In this document: one piece after another, positions 36,382-43,338 of the stretch
How positions within the stretch are numbered: position 1 is the first letter of the stretch
Layout of the letters: each line of letters opens with the position of its first letter
Assembly: GCA_002408205.1 (NCBI GenBank)
Contig: DHQY01000015.1
Location: forward strand, 49,221-113,220
Origin: Bacteroidales bacterium UBA5326
GTDB lineage: Bacteria > Bacteroidota > Bacteroidia > Bacteroidales > UBA932
Reading direction: 5' to 3'
Length of the DNA: 64,000 nt
Notes under the pieces: generated by a model
Told to the model about the DNA's origin: nothing
Seen by the model: only the letters and a program-made list of their open reading frames with translations
Database searches by the model: none
Translations under genes and position numbers: made by a program

Positions 36382-36415
36382 CTACTAAGCGCAGAAGGTA
36401 GAGCTTCTGCTGAGA

Positions 36416-37276
36416 ATGATTCCAATGATTACCGACGAAGGAGTGTTCGCAGTGCATGGCGGTACTGCCATCAATCTGTTTTTGAAAGATTTGCCCCGGT
36501 ACTCAGTAGATATTGATTTGACCTATATTCCTTTGGAAGACAGGCAGACCAGCCTCTCCAATATTAATGCTCATCTAAAAGCAATTTCTGAGAGAGCCCA
36601 AAAGTCTTTAAAAGGCATACACATTGTACCAAATCCTGCGACCTGTAAACTTTTATGTGAATATCGGGGGAAACAAATCAAGGTAGAAGTCAATCAGACG
36701 AAGCGCGGCATCATAGGAGGTAATGTACTCAGACTGCCGCTTTGCAACAAGGCCCAGGAAAAATTCGGTTTATATTGCGAAGCCGATATTGTGCCCAAAA
36801 CACTTCTTTACGGAGGCAAAATGGCTGCCGCATTATCCAGGCAGCATCCCCGTGACCTGTTCGATATAAAATATATGGATATGCCTATATTGGAGGCGAA
36901 AGAGGGCTTTTTGTTTTGTTTGCTGGGCAGTGACCGTCCGATACACGAATCACTTGATCCTGTTTTGATCGATCAACGCGAGGCACTTCAAAATCAATTT
37001 GAGGGTATGACGGATATGCCCTTTACCTACGAAGAATATGAGGAAACTCGTAACAAATTGATCAAAAGCGTCAACGGGTTTTTGAATGACAACGATAAAC
37101 AATTCTTGATTGGCTTTGAAATGGCTGACCCGGATTGGGAGCATTTTGAATACTCATATTTTGAAAAATATCCGTCTGTTCAATGGAAGCTTATCAACCT
37201 CCTGAAATTAAAAAAAACTAATCCGGAGAAGCTAATGAATGAAGCAGACAAGCTGAGAGAGCTGTTTATACAATAA
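36416..37276 (+). CDS. abiEii: Type IV toxin AbiEii, nucleotidyltransferase, with a stop at codon 5 of the original frame
   Basis: 286 residues from ATG 36416. HGGTAINLF and the YSVDIDLTYI metal site (the DxD of the nucleotidyltransferase fold) plus KTLLYGGKMAAALSRQHPRDLFDIKYM are AbiEii hallmarks. In known systems the toxin transfers nucleotides to tRNA or other targets and stops growth. The frame is also open upstream: ATG at 36374, overlapping the abiEi stop by eight bases, reads MNNY, then TAA (36386-36388), then AQKVELLLR into the present start. So a Tyr-like codon has become a stop, and the first 14 residues are lost unless translation restarts at 36416, 35 nt behind the abiEi stop. Confidence 0.8.
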   Translation: MIPMITDEGVFAVHGGTAINLFLKDLPRYSVDIDLTYIPLEDRQTSLSNINAHLKAISERAQKSLKGIHIVPNPATCKLLCEYRGKQIKVEVNQTKRGIIGGNVLRLPLCNKAQEKFGLYCEADIVPKTLLYGGKMAAALSRQHPRDLFDIKYMDMPILEAKEGFLFCLLGSDRPIHESLDPVLIDQREALQNQFEGMTDMPFTYEEYEETRNKLIKSVNGFLNDNDKQFLIGFEMADPDWEHFEYSYFEKYPSVQWKLINLLKLKKTNPEKLMNEADKLRELFIQ

Positions 37277-37748
37277 ATGCCCAAGGTGTCTACCTATTGT
37301 TAATAAAGGGATAATTTCAAATTTGATCACTTTGGGATTACAGACAGAACGGAAAATTATAAACCGTCCCGGCTCCGAAGGCCCAACTACAAAGGAACGC
37401 CCCCTTTGGTACGGGTCCAGGCACTGAAGTTCTTTCAATCATTGGACAGTATCCCCTTTTGATACTAACGCTTTCATTGGGTATCATACGGTGCCCGTTT
37501 TGTTTCCTGATTGTTTCCTGAGGTTTTAGCCGTGTTTGCGTAATCAGTTGAATGAGTAACGGTTCCTTTGTTCCCTGGGAAAAAGTGTGTTTACGTAAAC
37601 ACGAAAAATTCGTTCTTCCATTCTTTTTTACAGATTTTTGTGACGGGCCGGGTGGTAAAATCCAAGTTATCCTGCCGGCCCCGTACACCGGACAAAACCA
37701 CTGCTTGGAGGTGCGTGGGGAGGGGTGCAATTCCTAACTATTCAGATT
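37277..37748. other. Intergenic stretch with palindromes
   Basis: No gene seen. It holds a perfect 16-bp palindrome GTGTTTACGTAAACAC (37587-37602), a hairpin AGTATC/GATACT (37448-37466), and a CAAAGG/CCTTTG hairpin near 37391. The palindrome core TTTACGTAAA recurs at 31419-31428 near the left island border. Confidence 0.5.
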
Positions 37749-38564
37749 ATGGGAATTGATATCTATTCGATTGCACTGGATTATCCCGATACTATCATTC
37801 AGGTCAAGGCAAGTGATCTGGTGGAGGCGGCTCATGTCTTCATGGCAGACCTGGCCTTGGGACCGGAACGCGAAACAAGAGGAAGAAAATCCACAAAAGA
37901 AACATCAGAACCGAGCAATCCGAAAACCCTTTTGACAAAAAGAGAGGTGATGAAGCTGATTGCCCTGAAGAAGAAACACTCCCTTACCCTGCTGGTCATC
38001 TCGCACACGCCCAAGCGGAACCTGAGCAACCCCATTACACAAAACGATCTGGCCGGATCCAAGAAGCTTTACAATTTCTTTGACAATGTGTTTGCAATCG
38101 GTCAGTCGGCCAAGGATAAACGCATCAAGTTTGTCAAGCAGGTAAAGGTCCGGGCCAGTGAATATGTGTATGATTCCGATAATGTGATTGTTTATGAGAT
38201 TACCAATGAGGACGGGTATGTGCGGTTTCTGCACAAGGGCTATGGAAAGGAAGCGGAACATTTGAAGGATAAGACGGAAGATGATGAATACAGCACCCAT
38301 TCCAATATTCTGGCGCTCCACCGGGAGGGAAAATCGGTACGGGAAATCGCAGACCTGGTGGACCGGAGTAAAACCTCGGTGCACCGGATCATTGCCCGGG
38401 AGAAGAGGAAGGAAGGACTTTCCCCTGCGGAGGCTGTCCCGGGAGGGGACGCGGGACAGTTGGGACAAGTGGGACAGGCGGGACAGTGTGGTACACTTGA
38501 CACGGAAACGGAGCCGGGGGAATCTTTTGTTTTTGACCTGTATGAGGATTTTGATGCCCTATGA
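37749..38564 (+). CDS. Fusion ORF: start of an HTH (excisionase-like) protein joined to the C-terminal half of an AAA ATPase
   Basis: 271 residues from ATG 37749. Residues 1 to about 75 (LDYPDTIIQVKASDLVEAA and TLLTKREVMKLI) resemble the N-terminus and first helix of the MerR/excisionase-like HTH proteins of Bacteroidota elements. From about residue 76 (KKKHSLTLLVISHTPKR, NDLAGSKKLYNFFDNVFAIGQSAKD) it is the C-terminal half of a RecA-like AAA ATPase. Walker A and most of the ATP site are missing, so it cannot be a working ATPase. A possible HTH (REIADLVDRSKTSVHRI) and a GQx tripeptide repeat follow near the end. The stop overlaps the next ATG (ATGA). Probably created by a deletion. Confidence 0.65.
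   Translation: MGIDIYSIALDYPDTIIQVKASDLVEAAHVFMADLALGPERETRGRKSTKETSEPSNPKTLLTKREVMKLIALKKKHSLTLLVISHTPKRNLSNPITQNDLAGSKKLYNFFDNVFAIGQSAKDKRIKFVKQVKVRASEYVYDSDNVIVYEITNEDGYVRFLHKGYGKEAEHLKDKTEDDEYSTHSNILALHREGKSVREIADLVDRSKTSVHRIIAREKRKEGLSPAEAVPGGDAGQLGQVGQAGQCGTLDTETEPGESFVFDLYEDFDAL
38453..38488 (+). repeat. Four tandem 9-bp repeats, GGGACANNN
   Basis: Units start at 38453, 38462, 38471 and 38480; the first six bases are constant, the last three vary. They lie inside the fusion ORF, where they encode GQ-x triplets. The reverse complement is the unit found at 39683-39727. Confidence 0.8.
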
Positions 38565-39673
38565 GCGACGCACACACTTATTGCCTGCAGCCTTATAAAG
38601 GGCCCTGGAGCCGGTTCACTTGTCCCGCTTGCGGAGACAAACACTGTTTTTCTCTTTATGTGGATGAAAACGGCGATTATTTGGATGAGGTGGTGGGAAG
38701 GTGCAACCACGAAAGCAGCTGCGGATATCATTATACGCCTAAACAATTTTTCGCGGATTATCCGACGGCACGGCCTGACTGGAAAGACAACTTTTTCCGC
38801 ATACCTCAGCCAACGATAAAAACAACAGTAAAAAAACAATTATGGACCATCGGGGCAGATATAGTAAAAAGCTCGGTCAATCCGGCAATAGACAGCGATT
38901 TCACAGCGTTCCTGACCGGTCTGATCGGGAGGGAGAACACCGGCAAACTCGTAAAAGAATACCTTATAGGCGTAACAAAAAGTAAGGATGTGATCTTCTA
39001 CCAGATAGATACGGAGGGTCGCTGCCGTACGGGGAAGATCATGAAATATTATCGGCAGTCCGGGCATCGGGTCAAGGATGAAAAAATCGGTGGGAAAATC
39101 ACCTGGGTGCATTCCATTTTGAAACAGTCCGCAGATCCATTGTTGCGACTTCCCGACAGATGGGAGTTGACCCAGTGCCTGTTTGGGGAGCATCTTTTGA
39201 AACGATACCCGTTTAAGCCGGTGGCCCTTGTGGAAAGTGAGAAGACGGCGGTGATCTGCAGTTCCTTTTGGCCGGAATACATCTGGCTGGCCACCGGCGG
39301 GAAGTCACAGCTGAATGACCGTCTGCAGGTGCTCAAGGGCCGTAAGGTCGTGGCTTTTCCGGATGTGGACGGGTTTTCTGAATGGAAAGAGAAATTGTCC
39401 CAGATCAGGGGACTGGATATTGTGGTATCGGATGTGTTGGAAAAAAGCGCATCTTCTGAGGATAGGGCCAATCACGTGGATATTGCGGACCTGCTGATAC
39501 GGCAGCACCGGAAAGAACATATTCCTATTACCCCGGTGGAGCAGTATGAGGATCCCAGGATGCACCCTACATTTTTGAAGTTGAAGAAACTGGTGAGTAT
39601 GGGCAATATGGAGGAGCTGGCTTACCTGGTGGCGGGACTGGATCTGGAGGTGGACGGGTGGCGGAGGGGGTAG
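38561..39673 (+). CDS. Primase-like protein with zinc finger and TOPRIM-type domain (DUF6371-like)
   Basis: 370 residues. An N-terminal zinc finger (CPACGDKHCF, then CNHESSCGYHYTP, about residues 20-60) is followed by a helical linker and a TOPRIM-like domain with VALVESEKTAVICS, LATGGKSQLN and VVAFPDVDGFSEW; Glu of VESEK and the Asp pair of FPDVDGF would bind metal. Proteins of this type, next to an AAA ATPase gene, are common in mobilizable elements of Bacteroidota and probably act in replication or transfer of the element. It starts within the stop of the fusion ORF (ATGA). No relaxase gene follows. Confidence 0.75.
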   Translation: MSDAHTYCLQPYKGPWSRFTCPACGDKHCFSLYVDENGDYLDEVVGRCNHESSCGYHYTPKQFFADYPTARPDWKDNFFRIPQPTIKTTVKKQLWTIGADIVKSSVNPAIDSDFTAFLTGLIGRENTGKLVKEYLIGVTKSKDVIFYQIDTEGRCRTGKIMKYYRQSGHRVKDEKIGGKITWVHSILKQSADPLLRLPDRWELTQCLFGEHLLKRYPFKPVALVESEKTAVICSSFWPEYIWLATGGKSQLNDRLQVLKGRKVVAFPDVDGFSEWKEKLSQIRGLDIVVSDVLEKSASSEDRANHVDIADLLIRQHRKEHIPITPVEQYEDPRMHPTFLKLKKLVSMGNMEELAYLVAGLDLEVDGWRRG

Positions 39674-39682
39674 AGTCAGGGG

Positions 39683-39727
39683 TGTCCCGCTTGTCCCGTG
39701 TGTTCCAAGTGTTCCACCTGTCCCGGT
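39683..39727 (+). repeat. Five tandem 9-bp repeats, TGTYCCNNN
   Basis: Units start at 39683, 39692, 39701, 39710 and 39719 (TGTCCCGCT, TGTCCCGTG, TGTTCCAAG, TGTTCCACC, TGTCCCGGT). They begin ten bases behind the primase-like gene. An inverted unit (GGGACA) lies near 39739. The array looks like replication iterons, but no replication gene binding them is known to me. Confidence 0.8.
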
Positions 39728-39799
39728 ACGAGAAAGTGGGACAAGGGGAAACAGGGGGGAAATGGGCACTTAATTGGAATTATTCCTATCCCTTTTTAA

Positions 39800-40503
39800 T
39801 ATCAAATGTTATTTCGAATATTGATAATTATGGCCAGTTTGAAACCCCAGAACTTTTCTCCGTTAGGGTTAGCACAAAATCTGGATTTGAAGGTGAAGCC
39901 CTTTGCTCCATTCCCATTACAGAAACTTCTTCGATACTACGGCTTCATCCGCCACCACCCGATGCCTCTCTACTTTCGACCTAACGGTGTGTTCGCTTGA
40001 GTCTTTTCGATTTTCATCAGCGGGTGGCTTCCACAGTTCCATAATCAAGCCTATACACAAGTCCTGCTGCCTTTATGCCGAGTGTCAGCGCAGGCAGCTG
40101 GTTCCCAGGTAACCCCTGCGCTCTTCCCGGAATAGATTAAGTTATTCCGGTTTCTAACACTACATGTGTAAATTTCGACACCTCTTCGGACAGTTCACTT
40201 TCGTTCAGCTCTTGCGCAAACATCTGAGGTGCTTCTTTCATCACCCCTTTTCCCGATCCGTTCAACACCTCTATCGTTGGATAAAAGCACCGTCGGGTGG
40301 TTTGGCAGATTCCCCTGTTGGCCCCTGACGGTGGCTCGTCTTTGTTCCGGTTCCTTGTCGTTCTCTGTCAGGTAGCTCAGCCTGTCCGTTCGCTCGACCT
40401 CCGCAGTCTTACCTTTCTTTTGATACTCTTCCTGGTCGTTAACAAATGATACAATTGCTTAGCGCATTGTTCCTGTGCGCTCTGTAGCAGCCTCTGTGCA
40501 CAC
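39800..40503 (-). mobile_element. Group II intron, 5' fragment (domains I to III), placed behind the FISUMP stop codon
   Basis: On the minus strand the element starts with GTGTG (40503-40499), the GUGYG of group II introns, directly after the TAG of the FISUMP gene. A hairpin (stems 40127-40134 and 40143-40150) shows UUAAUC in its loop, which pairs with the last six exon bases GATTAG (five Watson-Crick pairs, one G-U): EBS1-IBS1. UACACA (40165-40170) can pair with TGTGTA in the exon (40513-40518): EBS2-IBS2. Further on, GATGAAAATCGAAAAGACTC and the CCGTAGTAT...TGTAATGGGAATGGAGC region resemble the end of domain I and domain III of bacterial introns. No reverse transcriptase, domain V or VI is found; the left end is uncertain. 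Confidence 0.75.
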
Positions 40504-41208
40504 CTAATCCCGTACACAACGAACAGAAAACCCATGAACCTTGCCGTCGAAGTCCCTTTCTACGTTGCTGAGAGAGTTGACCAGACCCCGGATCCAGGCG
40601 GAATCTGCATTGTACTCCGTAGAACTCCACCAGTAGCCGTGGGACCCAATGCTGTGGAGAGCCCCACTGCTGACGCGGTAGCCACCCGGAAGGGCTGTGA
40701 AACCACTTTCGTTGGTGGCTCCCTCGTTTGGGCTTTCCCAATGAAATGTTCCTACTTCTTTCAGTTTACCACCTTCGTCTGTACCGCGCCACCAAGTTTC
40801 ATCTGCTTCTTCCTGAGTCACCCCCAGGTACATTTCCAATTGTTTCCACTCTGCATCACTGGGTAAATGCCAGCCTGAAGGGCACGCTGTAAGTGCGGCT
40901 GTCCAGTTGTAGAGTACTCCATAGGTTTGGTAGTTTTCTGTGGCTTTGGCTGCAGCTACATCTATATCGGCATAACCATAAACGTAATAATATGGATCCG
41001 TTTCATGACCTGCGTCTTCTGAGCCTGTTGGCGGGTCAATCACGCTGGGCAGATATGCCAGGTTTTCAGCCAACCATACTTGCTCTCCAATGGTTACTGT
41101 TTTGTACACTTTGCCATCCCGGCTGTCGGTAAACGTATTGGGAGCATCTTGAGGTGTGCAGGAAGAAATAAACACCAATGCAAATAGGAAAATAATCGTT
41201 TTTTTCAT
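40504..41208 (-). CDS. FISUMP-domain lipoprotein, second copy
   Basis: 234 residues with lipobox ISSC (about Cys17). VYKTVTIGEQVWLAENLAYLPSV, YGVLYNWTAA, CPSGWHLPSDAEWKQLEMYLG and GFSVRCVRD are the same landmarks as in the copy at 32646, on the opposite strand. The C-terminus is the normal one, so the intron behind the TAG did not shorten the protein. The intron would lie in the 3' untranslated part of its message. Function unknown; probably exposed on the cell surface. Confidence 0.88.
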   Translation of the reverse strand: MKKTIIFLFALVFISSCTPQDAPNTFTDSRDGKVYKTVTIGEQVWLAENLAYLPSVIDPPTGSEDAGHETDPYYYVYGYADIDVAAAKATENYQTYGVLYNWTAALTACPSGWHLPSDAEWKQLEMYLGVTQEEADETWWRGTDEGGKLKEVGTFHWESPNEGATNESGFTALPGGYRVSSGALHSIGSHGYWWSSTEYNADSAWIRGLVNSLSNVERDFDGKVHGFSVRCVRD

Positions 41209-41791
41209 CTTTATTCCATTTAGCTTATTGATTAATAATAAATATAGTACTTCTGCGGAAGCAATTCGACGAGCAGAGAAAACACAAATTTTCCATCATT
41301 CATAACGATTCGGATTTGTATTCAAATAAAGATACAAATTCAAATCGTGGACATTATATTTTTGACTATAACATATTAATTAATAACAATTTAAATAGTC
41401 TACTGAACAGTGTTTAGTAGACACTCATGGTGTCTGGTATCCAGTATAATAGAAAATTATCATAGATTAGATGAATCGTTGAGGTACGTTATTTTTGGAT
41501 CAATTAAGGGTTCAAAAAGGATCTGTTGGAACGTATGATGGAACATTTATAGGAACCTGAATTGGAACTTCTTCAAAAATAAAGAATTATTTTTTTAGTT
41601 GCAACTGTGACTTTGATTTTGAGGCTGATATTCTTTCGATTCTTATTTCTATCTGATATCTGGAAGAATTTCATACCGAATAATGGTACTTAATTGTAGT
41701 TAGGCATTATCAAAGGATATAATGTCTCACCTGTCCCAGGTGTCCCGTCTCGGTGGAGTGGGACACTTTATGTATATTATATAGAATTGAT
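41209..41791. other. AT-rich gap without a recognisable gene
   Basis: About 580 bases upstream of the second FISUMP gene. No open frame shows coding character. A weak TATATTTA near 41258 (minus) could serve the FISUMP gene. Close to the right end lies another pair of the 9-bp repeats. Confidence 0.5.
41732..41766. repeat. Third site of the TGTCCC repeat, with an inverted unit
   Basis: TGTCCCAGG and TGTCCCGTC lie in tandem at 41732-41749, followed by GGGACAC at 41760-41766, which can pair with GTGTCCC at 41740-41746. Confidence 0.65.
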
Positions 41792-41877
41792 TATCTTTGT
41801 TACGCAAAGCAGACAAATGAGGTCTGTTTTTATGTGCATGAAGCATCCCGGAATAAAATTTCTTGGGATGCTTTTTT
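41792..41877 (+). ncRNA. Possible small RNA of about 75 nt
   Basis: A TATCTTTG -7 box at 41792-41799 is followed by a small hairpin (CAGAC/GTCTG, about 41810-41827) and then by a strong intrinsic terminator (AAGCATCCC at 41841-41849, GGGATGCTT at 41865-41873, then six T). No convincing reading frame lies between. The -33 region is poor (TATG at the expected place). The unit sits at the tRNA end of the island. Confidence 0.35.
41841..41877 (+). terminator. Intrinsic terminator, plus strand
   Basis: Nine-base-pair stem (41841-41849 with 41865-41873), 15-nt loop, then a T-run. It has no annotated gene before it on the plus strand. Confidence 0.75.
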
Positions 41878-41916
41878 ATTAAGTCGGGGATATGGTCGGG
41901 GATTTTTTAAAAGTAA

Positions 41917-41953
41917 AACCCACAAGTGGCTTATAACAAGCCACTTGTGGGTT
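41917..41953 (-). terminator. Terminator behind tRNA-Leu
   Basis: A perfect 16-bp stem (41917-41932 with 41938-41953) with a 5-nt loop; on the minus strand it continues into TTTTACTTTT. It lies five bases behind the CCA end of tRNA-Leu. Confidence 0.85.
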
Positions 41954-41957
41954 ATTT

Positions 41958-41974
41958 TGGTGCTCGGGACGGGA
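41958..41974 (+). repeat. Right attachment-like repeat (attR), the 3' end of tRNA-Leu
   Basis: TGGTGCTCGGGACGGGA, the end of the tRNA gene read on the plus strand. It matches 31379-31395 at 15 of 17 positions. Confidence 0.6.
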
Positions 41975-42046
41975 ATCGAACCCGTACGAACATTACTGTT
42001 CACAGGATTTTAAGTCCTGCGTGTCTACCTATTCCACCACCCGAGC
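41958..42046 (-). tRNA. tRNA-Leu (anticodon TAA)
   Basis: On the minus strand: acceptor GCTCGGG pairs with CCCGAGC, discriminator A and an encoded CCA follow. The anticodon arm is CAGGA-CTTAAAA-TCCTG, giving TAA. A long variable arm (GTGAACAGTAATGTTCGT region) and GGTTCGATTCC T-arm are present, as expected for a leucine tRNA. It follows tRNA-Gly after 48 bp. Its 3' end serves as the attachment site of the island. Confidence 0.96.
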
Positions 42047-42068
42047 CTATAAAAGAAAGACCTTAAAA

Positions 42069-42091
42069 AAACCTCTCGGAAGGAGAGGTTT
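42069..42091 (-). terminator. Hairpin terminator between the two tRNA genes
   Basis: Nine-base-pair stem (AAACCTCTC at 42069-42077 with its complement at 42083-42091), 5-nt loop; on the minus strand a T-run follows. It lies directly behind tRNA-Gly, so tRNA-Leu must depend on read-through or on a weak promoter that I cannot see. Confidence 0.65.
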
Positions 42092-42093
42092 CG

Positions 42094-42166
42094 AGCGGAA
42101 AACGAGATTCGAACTCGCGACCCTAACCTTGGCAAGGTTATGCTCTACCAACTGAGCTATTTCCGC
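42094..42166 (-). tRNA. tRNA-Gly (anticodon GCC)
   Basis: On the minus strand the acceptor GCGGAAA pairs with TTTCCGC, with discriminator T (U), as usual for glycine tRNAs. The D-arm has AGCTCAGTTGGTAGAGC; the anticodon arm is TAACC-TTGCCAA-GGTTA, giving GCC; the T-arm has GAGTTCGAATCTC. CCA is not encoded. Confidence 0.96.
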
Positions 42167-42187
42167 ATATATTCTACAAACGGACCA

Positions 42188-42219
42188 CAAAGATAGATAA
42201 AAATTTCTCTCTTCCAAAA
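42188..42219 (-). promoter_or_regulatory. Promoter of the tRNA-Gly/tRNA-Leu unit
   Basis: TTTTG (42215-42219), 19-bp spacer, TATCTTTG (42188-42195) on the minus strand: a near-perfect Bacteroidota promoter about 15-20 bp upstream of the tRNA. Confidence 0.8.
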
Positions 42220-42222
42220 AAA

Positions 42223-42261
42223 GGGACAATCACATATTAACAGATTTACTGTTTTTGTCCC
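42223..42261. promoter_or_regulatory. Stem-loop between the tRNA promoter and the fimbrillin gene
   Basis: GGGACAA (42223-42229) pairs with TTGTCCC (42255-42261), with an inner stem AACAG/CTGTT (42239-42253). It could be an operator or leader structure for the fimbrial operon. Confidence 0.35.
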
Positions 42262-42318
42262 GGATTTTACGCTGCATAGAAATATGTTTGCCGGTGTAAT
42301 CATTTAATAAAAAACACC

Positions 42319-43338
42319 ATGAAAACAAAGTCTTATGCTTTTCTGCTCCCCGCCCTGCTAGCGGCGCTGCTCATCCTGTGTTTCTGCGAACGCGAAATTC
42401 CACTTGTTATTAATCAGGCCCGGGATGAAGTGCTGACATTAACGGTTTCTTCTGCCTCTTCCGAAACCAAATCCACAAATGCAATGAACGCTTTTAAACA
42501 GGATTCCATACACCGCCTGGATATTTTTGTATTTAATGAAGATGATGATAAAACACTTGATATTCATTACGTCGTAGAAAATTACAACAAAACCAATCCC
42601 ATTCAGCTGAAAGTTTCGGAAGGCGGTAAAACTATTTATGCCCTGGCTAACGTGCACGGTCTGAACGGACAGACTCAGCCGGACTGGAGCGGAATTACAG
42701 GCCGGGAATTGTTCAAAAGACAGGTGATAAGTCTTTTCAACGAAAGGCTGGATAATTTTACGATGATTGGTATGGAGACCATCACTTTCACAAAAAGTGA
42801 AGCAATTACTGTTGAAATGTCCCGTTTTGTGGCCAAAGTAGTCCTCGAATCGGTGTCCACAGATTTCGAAGGCACCGCATATGAAGGGACAAACCTTCTG
42901 AACGTAAGGGCATTCCTAACTAACGTCATTAATGAAAAAACCCTCAATAAGGACAATACGGTCGGAAATATTTCCGCAGACGGACGAACAGTATCGGGGA
43001 ATATGCAGATTGCCAACGGCCTGTGCGACACCCTGGGTACCCTGACGGCCAATGTGCCCCACAACACAAACCACTATTTTTATGCTTATACGAATGACAC
43101 CGGAGATGATGCAGGTATGACAAGGCTAGTGATAGAGGCACTGTTCGAAGGCGGAAGGACTTATTATTATCCCATTAATATAGAAGGAATTACCGCCAAT
43201 AATACGTATTCGTTCAATGTAGTGATCAAACGCCCCGGATCGGACGACCCGGATACTCCCATTTCCTTTACAGACGCCACCATTACGATCGCTGTAGCTA
43301 ACTGGACAGAACATGTTACAGATGATGTCGTATTTTAG
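42319..43338 (+). CDS. Fimbrillin-like lipoprotein (FimA/Mfa1-type structural subunit)
   Basis: 339 residues with a lipobox-like LCFC about residue 21-24. VLTLTVSSASSETKSTN, IHRLDIFVFNED and the later MSRFVAKVVLESV segment resemble the two transthyretin-like domains of Bacteroidales fimbrillins. In type V pili the lipoprotein precursor is carried to the surface, cut after an Arg/Lys in the N-terminal domain, and polymerised by strand exchange. The next gene overlaps its end by 17 bp and looks like the anchor, so the two form a minimal fimbrial operon. The exact family (FimA, Mfa1 or a relative) is uncertain. Confidence 0.75.
   Translation: MKTKSYAFLLPALLAALLILCFCEREIPLVINQARDEVLTLTVSSASSETKSTNAMNAFKQDSIHRLDIFVFNEDDDKTLDIHYVVENYNKTNPIQLKVSEGGKTIYALANVHGLNGQTQPDWSGITGRELFKRQVISLFNERLDNFTMIGMETITFTKSEAITVEMSRFVAKVVLESVSTDFEGTAYEGTNLLNVRAFLTNVINEKTLNKDNTVGNISADGRTVSGNMQIANGLCDTLGTLTANVPHNTNHYFYAYTNDTGDDAGMTRLVIEALFEGGRTYYYPINIEGITANNTYSFNVVIKRPGSDDPDTPISFTDATITIAVANWTEHVTDDVVF

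Noticed and set aside
38453..39727. CRISPR array from the TGTCCC repeats
   Set aside because: Units are nine bases with three-base variable parts; no repeats of CRISPR size and no cas genes anywhere in the window.
39674..39800. Search for group II intron domain V behind the fragment
   Set aside because: No GAGC...GGTTC-type hairpin is present here or in the other gaps of the island that I read, so the intron is called a 5' fragment only.
39806..40000. 64-codon plus-strand frame with KPFAPFPLQKLLRYYGFIRHH
   Set aside because: It is antisense to the group II intron fragment. Similar predicted peptides in other genomes probably come from the same intron RNA.
41753..42013. Plus-strand frame of 86 codons across the island end and the tRNA-Leu gene
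   Set aside because: It runs through two hairpins and antisense to the tRNA; the VLGTGIEPVRT end is the well-known false peptide that tRNA antisense sequence gives.
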